Shown here: one piece after another, positions 22,947 to 30,353 of the stretch
Layout: each line of letters opens with the position of its first letter
How positions within the stretch are numbered: the first letter of the stretch is position 1
Source of the DNA: CAZMXI01 sp964570205
Lineage (GTDB): Bacteria; Planctomycetota; Phycisphaerae; Tepidisphaerales; Tepidisphaeraceae
Assembly: GCA_964570205.1 (NCBI GenBank)
Contig: CAZMXI010000028.1
Location: forward strand, 1-33,556
Length of the DNA: 33,556 bases
Direction of reading: 5' to 3'
The notes under the pieces: model-generated
The model's input: only the letters and a program-made list of their open reading frames with translations
The model's database searches: none
What the model was told of the DNA's origin: nothing
Made by a program: the position numbers and the translations under genes

Positions 22947-24344
22947 ATGCCCACCCGTCGAAGCTTCCTCGCCTCCATCGCCGCCTCCGCCGCACTCGCC
23001 GGATGCTCTCATTCCGCCTCCCGCGCCTCCAAGGCACCGGCCAAACCCGCCAACATCGTCTTCCTCTTCTCCGACGATCAGCGCTTCGACACCATCCGCG
23101 CCCTGGGCAACCCCCACATCCATACCCCCAACCTCGACCGCCTCGCCCGCCGATCCTGCTGCTTCGACCGCGCCTACATCATGGGCGGCACACACGGCGC
23201 TGTCTGCGTCGCCAGCCGGTCCATGGTCCTCACCGGCCGAAATCTGTTCCGCTCCCCCGATCAGCCGCCACCCGCCATGCCCCTCTGGCCTCAAGTGCTC
23301 CGCGACGCCGGCTATGCCACCTTCCTCGCCGGCAAATGGCACAACGGCGCCCCTTCCATCGGCCGCTGCTTCACTGCCGGCGACAACATCTTCCTCGGCG
23401 GCATGTCCGACCAGTCCCGCGTCGCCGTCCAAAGCTTCGACCCCGCCGGCCGATACCCCAAGGCACGCCAACGCATCGGCGACAAGTTCTCCTCCGAGCT
23501 CTTCGCCGATTCCGCCGTGCACTTCCTCCGCGAACACCCCGCCAACACCCGCTACGCCATGTGGTGCGCCTTCACCTCGCCCCACGATCCCCGCACCCCG
23601 CCCGGCCGCTTCGCCACCATGTACGACCCCGCCAAACTCCCCCTGCCGGCCAACTTCCTCGCCCAACACCCGTTCGACAACGGCGAAATGGTCGTCCGCG
23701 ATGAGAAACTCGCCCCCACTCCACGCGACCCGGCCGTCATCCGCCAGCACCTCGCCGACTACTACGGCATGATCTCCCACCTGGATGAGCAGATCGGCCG
23801 GATCCTCGACGCCATCGACCGGCGCCCGGACGCCGACAACACCGTCATTATCTTCGCCGGCGACAATGGCTTAGCCATCGGCTCGCATGGCCTGCTCGGC
23901 AAGCAGAACCTCTACGAACACTCCATCCGCGTGCCCCTGATGCTCGCCGGGCCCAATATCGCCCCAAGCCGGTGCCAAAGCCCCGTCTATCTCCTGGATA
24001 TTTACCCCACCGCCCTCGAATCCGCCGGCATGACCCCGCCCGACGGCATCGATGGCCGCGCCCTCTACCAATCCATCGCCGGAAACGGCCTTCGCTCTTC
24101 CATGCTCTTTGCCTATCGACACTTCCAGCGCGCGGTCTCCGACGGCCGGTATAAGCTCATCCGCTACACCGTCAACAGAACCGTCACCACCCAGCTCTTT
24201 GACCTGAAGAAAGACCCCAACGAACTGCACGACCTCTCCACCGACCCCGCCCACAAGGCCCATTTCGCCCGCCTCCAGAACCTGTTGGCCGAACAGCAAA
24301 ACCGACTCTCGGACCCCACCACCCGACCTTCCGCCCGCGCATGA
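22947..24344 (+). CDS. Sulfatase with CxAxR formylglycine motif, Tat/lipoprotein leader
   Basis: The 465-residue type I sulfatase hydrolyses sulfate esters, probably on polysaccharides. The leader MPTRRSFLASIAASAALAGC combines a twin-arginine TRRSFL motif with a lipobox LAGC, so the enzyme is likely folded, exported by Tat and membrane anchored. Metal ligands FSDDQ lie at residues 41-45. The catalytic motif CVASR at 87-91, followed by SMVLTGR, has Ala in place of the commoner Pro, a permitted CxAxR variant. GKWH is at 129-132, SPHDP at 211-215, and GDNG at 305-308 with K319. The Cys must be converted to formylglycine by a maturase not encoded here. AAAGGAG precedes the ATG. Nearby lyase and uronyl hydrolase genes suggest a sulfated uronate glycan as substrate. 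Confidence 0.93.
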   Translation: MPTRRSFLASIAASAALAGCSHSASRASKAPAKPANIVFLFSDDQRFDTIRALGNPHIHTPNLDRLARRSCCFDRAYIMGGTHGAVCVASRSMVLTGRNLFRSPDQPPPAMPLWPQVLRDAGYATFLAGKWHNGAPSIGRCFTAGDNIFLGGMSDQSRVAVQSFDPAGRYPKARQRIGDKFSSELFADSAVHFLREHPANTRYAMWCAFTSPHDPRTPPGRFATMYDPAKLPLPANFLAQHPFDNGEMVVRDEKLAPTPRDPAVIRQHLADYYGMISHLDEQIGRILDAIDRRPDADNTVIIFAGDNGLAIGSHGLLGKQNLYEHSIRVPLMLAGPNIAPSRCQSPVYLLDIYPTALESAGMTPPDGIDGRALYQSIAGNGLRSSMLFAYRHFQRAVSDGRYKLIRYTVNRTVTTQLFDLKKDPNELHDLSTDPAHKAHFARLQNLLAEQQNRLSDPTTRPSARA

Positions 24345-24348
24345 AAAC

Positions 24349-24368
24349 GGGCCGGTAAGACCCGGCCC
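24349..24368. terminator. Bidirectional terminator hairpin after the sulfatase
   Basis: GGGCCGG (24349-24355) and CCGGCCC (24362-24368) form a 7-bp GC stem with a 6-base loop just after the sulfatase stop codon. On the minus strand it is followed by GTTTTC, which suits termination of the convergent small gene at 24403-24615. Confidence 0.6.
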
Positions 24369-24402
24369 ACTCATCAACATCAACCTGAATCCATGTATCG
24401 AT

Positions 24403-24615
24403 TCAATCTCTCACATCATCCGTATCCACAAGGCGTTCCAGCGACCGCACGCAATCGCCCAGCTCCTCGATGCGCCAATGAAAACACCGAATCGGCTCAC
24501 CGTTCAAAGAGATGCAATATCCACCGCCATCTTTGACGATCTGGTAAACACCCCAGTTCGTCCGCCGGGTGACAACGACCTCCTGACCACCCTGCTGCTT
24601 AGGTATAAGTAACAT
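24403..24615 (-). CDS. Small unknown cytosolic protein
   Basis: I do not recognise this 70-residue protein. It starts MLLIPKQQGGQEVVVTRRTN and continues WGVYQIVKDGGGYCISLNGE and PIRCFHWRIEELGDCVRSLE, ending VDTDDVRD. There is no signal or membrane segment. The pattern suggests a small alpha/beta fold with a C-terminal helix. GGGGAG lies 6 bases before the ATG at 24615, giving a good start. The start region sits in a perfect inverted repeat (24610-24633). The opening MLLIPKQQGGQ recalls CsrA's MLVLSRKPGQ, but the rest does not match and I reject CsrA. The GC hairpin beyond its stop would terminate it. Confidence 0.65.
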   Translation of the reverse strand: MLLIPKQQGGQEVVVTRRTNWGVYQIVKDGGGYCISLNGEPIRCFHWRIEELGDCVRSLERLVDTDDVRD

Positions 24616-24633
24616 GCCCGACTCCCCATGTTA
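24610..24633 (-). promoter_or_regulatory. Inverted repeat enclosing the ribosome site of the small gene
   Basis: TAACATG (24627-24633 on the minus strand) and CATGTTA (24610-24616) form a perfect 7-bp inverted repeat. The start codon lies in the second arm and the GGGGAG ribosome site in the 10-base spacer. It could be an RNA hairpin controlling initiation or a DNA operator. Confidence 0.45.
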
Positions 24634-24677
24634 AACCGGGCACTTTATACCACGTATAGGAACACACTTCCACAAGA

Positions 24678-24702
24678 TTCCGATTCTTCGGAAGGCTTTT
24701 TC
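24678..24702 (+). terminator. Plus-strand intrinsic terminator without an adjacent plus-strand gene
   Basis: TTCCGA (24678-24683) and TCGGAA (24688-24693) pair perfectly around TTCT, followed by GGCTTTTTC. The orientation fits plus-strand transcription, yet the only upstream plus gene is the sulfatase, which already has a terminator. It may be a back-up terminator or the end of a small RNA. The rest of 24616-24752 shows no gene. Confidence 0.5.
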
Positions 24703-24752
24703 AGCAATCAACTGTTGCGCCAGAAGCTCGGTTCTTTTCGCGGTCCTGGCAG

Positions 24753-26714
24753 TCATTTTGTCGTGATTCTCGCGTGCACCCGATCCCTCTGGAATTCCAC
24801 CCGGACAGCGTCGAGATCGATGCGGATCATCTCATCCGAATCGCTGGTTCTGGCCGTCGGCGCCGCCTCGGTCGTAACATCTGTGGCCGTCAGGACATGC
24901 AGGAAGCAGACCATCTGCTCGGCGCTGGCCGGAGAGACTTCTATGCGGCATTCCGGGGCCAAACCGGTCTTCTTCCTGGGGTCATACCGCTGGCCGCCAT
25001 ACGCGTACAGGTCGGCGCCAGAGACGAGCTTCACCTGGGCGTCGGTCGGCAGGAGGGTCTGGACGAACAATCGGCCTCGGCCGTTGGTCATCGCCAGCCT
25101 GCCATCGAGCCACTCCGGCCGCTGCATCGCCTGAAGCAACCACTTCTTCTTCTGGCCCGCGTCTTTCGATTTCACGCGGTCAAAGATGATGAACGTGCCT
25201 GGCCGCAGGTAGACGACCTGGCGGGTGACGAACTCGACCTTCTTGGCCGAATAAGCCCTCGTGGCGTCGCCAGCCATGTAGACGTACGGACCGGCATCGT
25301 CGAAAGCGAGCATGTCGGCGATGTCCATGGTGGGGTTCTGGCGATTCCAGTCATCCACATCGGCGGCAGCGCCGTTGTGGTGGCGCCAGGCGTGGTGCTG
25401 GCCGCCGTCGTTGCCCGTCACCCTGCCGGCGCGGATGCCCGGCCATGTCTCGGCCGGATCCTCCACCAGCACCACGCTGTGGGCGATGCTGCGGAGGTGG
25501 TAGTTCACATCGTGGACGCTGCCAAAGCCATCGTAATGCCCGCCATCACCCGCCAACTCGCCGCCGCGGTAGATCAGGAAGTGGCCGACATCCAGGTGCT
25601 GGTGGGCCGTAAACCGGTCGCCGCATCTGAAGAAGAAGTGCGTGGCATCGTCATCCCACGAGCTGCGGGCATAGACATAGCCCGGGCCTGGGCTGTAGTG
25701 CGAAAGCCTGAACTTCGAGAGGTCGGCTTTCTTCACGGTTGTGTCGCGCCAAAGGAAGTCCTTGTAGGCGTAGTTGCCCACGGCGACACGCGGCGTCTGC
25801 TCGTTGAAGGCATGTACTGCCTGGTGGTCGGCGTCATCGCGGTAGTGGTTCACCAGGATGCGGCGGGCAGCCAGAGCTTTGTCGCGGTCGCCGCCGAACA
25901 GCCGGCCGCCGCCATCGCCCATGGGGATCGGCCGCCGGGAGCCATACTCGCCGACGCCGGGGTACATCTCGAACATGCCGGCGATGGCGCGCCGTTTCCA
26001 GAACTTCTCGGCGGGCTTGAAATAGTCCATCTGCTCGCATCGCTTGGCGATTTCACAGAAGAGGAGCCATTCGTAGGACCAGTAGTGGACGTAGTAGCCT
26101 TCGGCGAAACCGCCGCCAGCGCCGGCCAGTTCGAGGGCGGGGGCAGCGCGCTTGAGGTAGTCGGCTTCGACGGTCGCCAGGATATGGGGCGCCCGTGGGT
26201 TCTCGTAATAGCATGCGTAGGCGGCGACGCCGTAGCCCCAGTTCTTATAGCCATACCACGCGTTGTGGAAGACGTGCGTCTCGCTCTGCACGTTGGCATC
26301 GACGGTTCTGTTCATGTACTCGATGAATCGCAGGCGCTGGGCGTTGGTCCACCAAGGCCAGCAGAGGTCGAACACGAAGCCGGTCATGGCCAGGTCGTGG
26401 CCGAAGGTGACGTGGCCGGTGCGAATGGGGGCATCGACGACCTTCATGGCCATGGCGATGGCCTTTCTTCCCAGCTCGGCGTCATCTTCCACGGCAGCGA
26501 CGATGCCCATTGAGATGGCGACGGTGTAATCGCCGGCCTCGCCGCTGCGGGCGACGGCGGCCATGCGGCGATAGGCATCGGGGCGTTCGGCCTGGAGCTT
26601 CTTGAGGTCGGCCAGGGACCCCAGCAGGCGGGGATGCTCGCGTGGCACTGCCTGCCGGGCATAGGCCGCTGCCGCGCAAACCAAGACCACAACCATCGCC
26701 AGGTGCTTCAGCAT
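24753..26714 (-). CDS. Heparinase II/III-like polysaccharide lyase
   Basis: The 653-residue secreted protein has an N-terminal signal peptide (MLKHLAMVVVLVCAAAAYAR). An alpha/alpha toroid follows to about residue 330, with NAWYGYKNWGYGVAAYACYY and EGYYVHYWSYEWLL as helical landmarks. A heparinase II/III beta-sandwich covers about 350-640, with YVYARSSWDDDATHFFFRCG and AHQHLDVGHFLIYRGGELAG DGGHY split by a conserved histidine pair. These features place it with the PL12/15/17/21-like lyases that cleave uronic-acid glycans by beta-elimination; the exact class cannot be told here. GGAG precedes the ATG at 26714. It is the third gene after the GH88-like and SDR genes on the same strand. Together with the sulfatase, it suggests breakdown of a sulfated or acidic polysaccharide. 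Confidence 0.8.
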   Translation of the reverse strand: MLKHLAMVVVLVCAAAAYARQAVPREHPRLLGSLADLKKLQAERPDAYRRMAAVARSGEAGDYTVAISMGIVAAVEDDAELGRKAIAMAMKVVDAPIRTGHVTFGHDLAMTGFVFDLCWPWWTNAQRLRFIEYMNRTVDANVQSETHVFHNAWYGYKNWGYGVAAYACYYENPRAPHILATVEADYLKRAAPALELAGAGGGFAEGYYVHYWSYEWLLFCEIAKRCEQMDYFKPAEKFWKRRAIAGMFEMYPGVGEYGSRRPIPMGDGGGRLFGGDRDKALAARRILVNHYRDDADHQAVHAFNEQTPRVAVGNYAYKDFLWRDTTVKKADLSKFRLSHYSPGPGYVYARSSWDDDATHFFFRCGDRFTAHQHLDVGHFLIYRGGELAGDGGHYDGFGSVHDVNYHLRSIAHSVVLVEDPAETWPGIRAGRVTGNDGGQHHAWRHHNGAAADVDDWNRQNPTMDIADMLAFDDAGPYVYMAGDATRAYSAKKVEFVTRQVVYLRPGTFIIFDRVKSKDAGQKKKWLLQAMQRPEWLDGRLAMTNGRGRLFVQTLLPTDAQVKLVSGADLYAYGGQRYDPRKKTGLAPECRIEVSPASAEQMVCFLHVLTATDVTTEAAPTARTSDSDEMIRIDLDAVRVEFQRDRVHARITTK

Positions 26715-26792
26715 CGGTGCTCTCCGGGAAGTGTCCACCCTCTATACCCGCTCGCGGGCGCGGCGTTATGCGGCCCGCCCTTCGCTTCGCTT

Positions 26793-27575
26793 TCACAGCC
26801 TCCCCACATGCAAACCGCCATCCACATGGATGACGGAGCCGGTGGAGTAGGCCAGGTCGCCTCGGGCGATGCTGGCGACGAGCTTGCCGATGTCTTCGGG
26901 CAAGCCCCAGCGGCTCTGGATCAGCAGGTTGCCTTCGCAGATCAGCTTGTCGTACTTGCCCTTCACCGCCGAGGTCATGTCCGTGGCGATGATGCCGGGG
27001 CGGATTTCGATCACCGGGATGTCGAACTCGCCCAGGCGGGCCGCCCAAAGCTGGCTCGCCATGGCCAGGCCCGCCTTGCTCACGCAATATTCCCCCCGGC
27101 TTACCGACGCCACCGTGGCCGAGATCGAGGTGATGAACACGATGCAACCGGCAAACGCCGCATCGGCCTTCTTCTGCTCGATCATCCACCGCGCTACAAG
27201 CTGCGTCAGGAAATACGGCCCCTGGAGATTGATCCGCATCAGCCGCTCGAAGCTCTCCTCGGTCGCCTCCAGGATGTCCGCCCGCACCTTGGGCGCTACG
27301 CCGGCGTTGTTCACCAGCACATCCAGCCGGCCAAATCGCCGCCGAACCGCCTCCACCAGCCTCTGCCGGTCGGCCGCCACCGCCACATCCGCCTGGACAT
27401 ACAGCACATCGACCCCGGCCGAGGCGAGCTGCGCCATCGCCTCGGCCGCCTCGCCCTCGGCCGCGGTGCCTGCGATGGCCAGGTTAAACCCATCGGCCGC
27501 CAGCTTCAGCGCCACCCCCAGCCCGATCCCGCGCCGGCCGCCGGTGACCAACGCCACTTTCCTCGCCAGTGCCAT
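26793..27575 (-). CDS. Short-chain dehydrogenase/reductase (FabG-like)
   Basis: The 260-residue NAD(P)-dependent oxidoreductase is a classical SDR. It has the cofactor motif TGGRRGIG at residues 11-18, NNAG at 89-92, catalytic Ser in ITSIS near 150-152, and the YxxxK motif as Y163-CVS-K167. A C-terminal STGSVIHVDGGLHVG closes the fold. FabG-like sequence alone does not fix the substrate. Placed between a GH88-like hydrolase and a polysaccharide lyase, a role in reducing or oxidising an unsaturated-uronate product (as DEH reductases do in alginate breakdown) is a fair guess. GGAGGAGATGAC lies before the ATG at 27575. The much longer open frame upstream is only the shadow of the preceding gene. 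Confidence 0.88.
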   Translation of the reverse strand: MALARKVALVTGGRRGIGLGVALKLAADGFNLAIAGTAAEGEAAEAMAQLASAGVDVLYVQADVAVAADRQRLVEAVRRRFGRLDVLVNNAGVAPKVRADILEATEESFERLMRINLQGPYFLTQLVARWMIEQKKADAAFAGCIVFITSISATVASVSRGEYCVSKAGLAMASQLWAARLGEFDIPVIEIRPGIIATDMTSAVKGKYDKLICEGNLLIQSRWGLPEDIGKLVASIARGDLAYSTGSVIHVDGGLHVGRL

Positions 27576-27607
27576 GTCATCTCCTCCAGCGTTTCCGCCC
27601 AATCCGG

Positions 27608-28990
27608 TCAGGCCGCTCCAAAGAACGCATAATACGGCTCGCCATTCGCGATGCGCTGCACGTACAGCGCTGTCTCGCGGGCGTGATAGTCGCCCCACAT
27701 GCTCGATTCGCCGCTGGGCACCTTCTGGCCGCGCGGAATGTGATCCCACCCGTTGGGGCGATGATACACCGAATGCAGGATCAGCCCCTGGTGCCTGGCA
27801 TCCACGCTCAGGTAGGGCGCATCGAAGATCGTATCGCACACCGTCAGGCCGGCCTGCCAGTAGCGGCGGGCCTCCTTCTTCGCCAGCTTCGGATCGAGAT
27901 ATCGCCCCAGCCGCAGCAGCCCCTGCGCGGCGATGGCGGCGGCGGATGAATCGACCGGCTCGTGGTCGTTGAAGGGGTCGGCCGGTCGTCCCAGGTAATC
28001 GCCCATCTTCGCCAAGCCGGCCGCGCCGGTATCCCAGTAGGGCACGCCGTCCGTCGGGGTGTTCTCGATGTAAAAGTCGCAGGTGGCCGTGGCGGCCTTG
28101 AGCATCATCGCCTCGATGCTCTGCCGACCGCCGTGAGGCTTGAGCTGGGCGTCGGGGATGGTGCGGATGAACTCCAGCTCTTCGGCGAACCCCAGCATCG
28201 CCCACGCCAGACCGCGCGTCCACGTGCTGAAGGGGGAATAGCCCTGCTGGGTGCTGGGGCAGCGGAAACTGCCATCGTTGACGTTGAAGATGCTCTCGTG
28301 CGCTGTCCGCCCGCGCACGTCGTACGAATCCCGCCCTTCGCCATAGAAGACGTTGTATCGGGCGGTGTTGGCCGAGTGCTCGATCAATCGCCCCAGCAGC
28401 GAAATGCGCGCATCCTTCTCGCCCATCAGCGCATGCCCGAGGCGGTGGGAGATGGCCAACGCCCGACACGAGCGGATGGTATCGACAAACAGCGACTGCG
28501 GGCCGTTGAACGAGTAAATGTATCCTGTTCCATCGGCCATGTTCCGCCAGCGCGCGGCCTGCACAGCGCCGCTGATCTTCAGGGCCAGCTCGTAAAACTC
28601 GCGCTCGCGAGGATTCTCTTCAATCCGGCCTTCACCCATCAGCCGCCAGAGGTTGCCGTAGGTGCTGACGTTGTTGAAGCCGTGGTCATGCACGCCGATA
28701 TGGCTGACGTGGCCGGCCATGACCTTCACGGTCATCTCTCGGCCGATTTCCAGGTATTTCCGCTCGCCGGTGGCATCAAACTGGAGGAGGGCGGAGCCAT
28801 ATTGAAACCCCTGAGTCCACTCCGTCCAGCCGCGGGCGGTGTATTGGCCTTTCACGGTAAACACCGGCGAACCCTTGCCCGGCGTGCAGGTCTTCCCGAT
28901 CGAGTCGATCTTATTCGCGGATGTTTCCCAGAGACGTTCGATCTTCGGGATGAGTTGACCTGGCGTGAGCTTGGCGTTGATTTTCATCAT
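27608..28990 (-). CDS. GH88-like unsaturated uronyl hydrolase
   Basis: The 460-residue protein has the (alpha/alpha)6-barrel pattern of glycoside hydrolase family 88/105. Key segments are GWTEWTQGFQYGSALLQFDA near the N-terminus, a VHDHGFNN segment, FSTWTRGLAWAMLGFAEELE (about residues 254-273), and TDGVPYWDTGAAG. The C-terminal block is DSSAAAIAAQGLLRLGRYL. These enzymes release the 4,5-unsaturated uronic acid left at the non-reducing end by polysaccharide lyases, using two Asp residues; VHDHG and PYWD include candidate acids. No signal peptide is evident, so it is probably intracellular. The start is one of two adjacent ATGs (28990 or 28987), with a weak ribosome site. It heads the three-gene operon with the SDR and the lyase. 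Confidence 0.82.
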   Translation of the reverse strand: MMKINAKLTPGQLIPKIERLWETSANKIDSIGKTCTPGKGSPVFTVKGQYTARGWTEWTQGFQYGSALLQFDATGERKYLEIGREMTVKVMAGHVSHIGVHDHGFNNVSTYGNLWRLMGEGRIEENPREREFYELALKISGAVQAARWRNMADGTGYIYSFNGPQSLFVDTIRSCRALAISHRLGHALMGEKDARISLLGRLIEHSANTARYNVFYGEGRDSYDVRGRTAHESIFNVNDGSFRCPSTQQGYSPFSTWTRGLAWAMLGFAEELEFIRTIPDAQLKPHGGRQSIEAMMLKAATATCDFYIENTPTDGVPYWDTGAAGLAKMGDYLGRPADPFNDHEPVDSSAAAIAAQGLLRLGRYLDPKLAKKEARRYWQAGLTVCDTIFDAPYLSVDARHQGLILHSVYHRPNGWDHIPRGQKVPSGESSMWGDYHARETALYVQRIANGEPYYAFFGAA

Positions 28991-29056
28991 CGGCGGTGTT
29001 TCCCTGTATTGGCCGCCCAAGCCTACCGGCGGCCCCCCACCCCATCAAGCGACACC

Positions 29057-29182
29057 GTGGCATGGGCAGCCTGCCCACGCCCCGCGCAGCGGGCGCTAAT
29101 TGTGGCATTGGCAACCCTGCCAATGGCCCGCGCAGCGGGCGCCAATGGGTCCGGGGCGCCCAGCCCCGGCCGGCGCAGCCGG
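29057..29182. repeat. Cluster of three REP-like double-palindrome units
   Basis: Unit 1 (29057-29096) and unit 2 (29102-29142) are near-copies. Both begin GTGGCAT, then a first hairpin (TGGGCAGCCTGCCCA or TTGGCAACCCTGCCAA), then a second with a GCA triloop (CCCGC-GCA-GCGGG), and end GGGCGC. Unit 3 (about 29149-29182) keeps the plan with different arms: CCGGGGC/GCCCCGG, then CCGGC-GCA-GCCGG. Swapped arms with conserved architecture indicate selection or spread for palindromy. The unit resembles REP/BIME elements, which tyrosine transposases like the one at 20.0-20.7 kb mobilise. Confidence 0.7.
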
Positions 29183-29192
29183 AATTCACTAT

Positions 29193-29360
29193 TCATCTCT
29201 GTCCGGGTATCTCGAAGCAAGCCACAACGAGTAGCGCAACCCCAACCGACAGCAGAGCCACGATCAGAATGGCTATCCAATTCTCGTAAACGAACACCTT
29301 CAAGGCTGGTCGCCGCCGAGGCGTCGCGTAGTCCAAGACCTCCCGCCTGTCCTGATCCAT
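29193..29360 (-). CDS. Short single-pass membrane protein
   Basis: A 55-residue frame starts MDQDRREVLDYATPRRRPAL, then KVFVYENW, and has one strongly hydrophobic helix IAILIVALLSVGVALLVVAC before FEIPGQR. The basic N-terminus RRRP favours cytoplasmic orientation of that end. Its composition is typical of coding DNA for a membrane helix and unlike random GC-rich sequence here, which makes it credible despite its size and a weak ribosome site. A longer overlapping frame (29023-29397) in another register looks random. Function is unknown. It lies beyond the hairpin that follows the peroxiredoxin gene. Confidence 0.5.
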   Translation of the reverse strand: MDQDRREVLDYATPRRRPALKVFVYENWIAILIVALLSVGVALLVVACFEIPGQR

Positions 29361-29381
29361 CGCGCGCTTCTACCAAACAAA

Positions 29382-29424
29382 CCACCGACCCACACATGGA
29401 TGTGCGGATCGGTGGCTTGATTCT
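29382..29424 (-). terminator. Terminator-like hairpin after peroxiredoxin
   Basis: CCACCGA (29409-29415 on the minus strand) pairs with TCGGTGG (29382-29388), with further pairing of GCACAT and ATGTGT inside. On the minus strand the stem is followed by TTTGTTTGG. It lies about 40 bases beyond the peroxiredoxin stop. The U-run is interrupted, so strength is uncertain. Confidence 0.55.
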
Positions 29425-29458
29425 TCTCCGTGTCTCCGTGCCTCAGTGGTGAGCCAGA

Positions 29459-30043
29459 TCAAGCGTGCTTGCTGAAATAGCTCTTGGACTTCTGCGGGTC
29501 GGGCTTCATGGTGTCTCCGCCGGGCTGCCAGTTGGCGGGGCACACCTCGCCGTGCTCGCGGACGAACTGGAACGCCTGGAGCACGCGCAGCGCTTCATCG
29601 ACGCTTCGGCCGACGCCCAGGTTGTTGATCGTCGCGTGCTGCACCACGCCGTCGGGATCGATCAGGAACAGCCCGCGCAGGGCGATGCCATCATCCGTCA
29701 GCACGCCGTACTGCGCTGCCACTTCCTTTTTCAGGTCGGCCAGCAGCGGGTACTTCAGGCCCTCGATGCCGCCTTCCTTTCGCGACTGCTGGCACCAGGC
29801 CAGGTGGGTGAACTTGCTGTCGATGCTGACGCCCAGCACCTCAGCGCCCAGCTTCCTGAACTCATCATGCCGATCCGAGAACGCCAGGATCTCGGTCGGG
29901 CACACGAACGTGAAATCCAGCGGATAGAAGAACAGCACCACCCACTTCTTCTTGTAGTCATCGAGGCCGACGTTCTTGAACTGCGCATTGTGAACGGCGT
30001 CGAGCTTGAACTGCGGAGCCTGCTTGCCGACAAGGAATGCCAT
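29459..30043 (-). CDS. Typical 2-Cys peroxiredoxin (AhpC/Prx1 type)
   Basis: This 194-residue cytosolic peroxidase reduces H2O2, organic peroxides and peroxynitrite. The peroxidatic Cys48 lies in DFTFVCPTE and the resolving Cys168 in GEVCPANW. The C-terminal tail ends SKSYFSKHA, giving the YF motif at 189-190. Residues 91-95 read GGIEG where hyperoxidation-sensitive Prx enzymes have GGLG, so over-oxidation sensitivity is possible but not certain. The reductant (thioredoxin or AhpF-like) is not adjacent. AGGG precedes the ATG at 30043. A sigma-70-like promoter and a 13-base palindrome lie upstream. It stands as a single gene. Confidence 0.96.
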   Translation of the reverse strand: MAFLVGKQAPQFKLDAVHNAQFKNVGLDDYKKKWVVLFFYPLDFTFVCPTEILAFSDRHDEFRKLGAEVLGVSIDSKFTHLAWCQQSRKEGGIEGLKYPLLADLKKEVAAQYGVLTDDGIALRGLFLIDPDGVVQHATINNLGVGRSVDEALRVLQAFQFVREHGEVCPANWQPGGDTMKPDPQKSKSYFSKHA

Positions 30044-30076
30044 GGCTTTCCCTCAAAGTTGATGTCTTAGAGCCCG

Positions 30077-30159
30077 GTTGATGATCAACAGCCCGCCCCA
30101 CAAAGGCGGCTGAGAACCTGAACGGGCTATTCATAGGACCGGTCGCTCCGGAATATCAA
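30077..30159 (-). promoter_or_regulatory. Peroxiredoxin promoter and palindrome in its leader
   Basis: On the minus strand TTGATA (30154-30159) and TATGAA (30130-30135) are 18 bases apart, a plausible -35/-10 pair. Between it and the gene lies the perfect odd palindrome GTTGAT-G-ATCAAC (30077-30089). It could be an operator or the tip of a leader hairpin, as AGCCCG/CGGGCT arms flank it. It does not match the usual PerR or OxyR site. The rest of the 30044-30353 gap holds ATGGCAT/ATGCCAT (30206-30229) and a terminator. Confidence 0.4.
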
Positions 30160-30288
30160 ACCGCGGCGGTCTTTTTATCCATTCGCCAAATGTCTGATCT
30201 GCGGAATGGCATATGAGGGAGAATGCCATAAGGCCTTATAAATGATCGGCTTATGCAACTCAGAAGAAGCCGCCTCCAAACGAGAAAA

Positions 30289-30320
30289 GGCCGGACCGCG
30301 CAGTCTTGCGCGGTCCGGCC
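30289..30320 (-). terminator. Strong rho-independent terminator of the large secreted protein gene
   Basis: A perfect 13-bp stem, GGCCGGACCGCGC (30289-30301) with GCGCGGTCCGGCC (30308-30320), has a 6-base loop. On the minus strand it is followed by TTTTCTCG. It lies 34 bases beyond the stop codon of the gene at 30354-32495. Confidence 0.9.
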
Positions 30321-30353
30321 GGGTCAGTCCATTCACCAGTGTGGATCTTGTGC

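Noticed and set aside
29023..29397. 124-residue minus-strand frame across the palindrome cluster
   Set aside because: Its sequence is translated repeat DNA with no hydrophobic or domain pattern; the 55-residue frame in another register is more credible.
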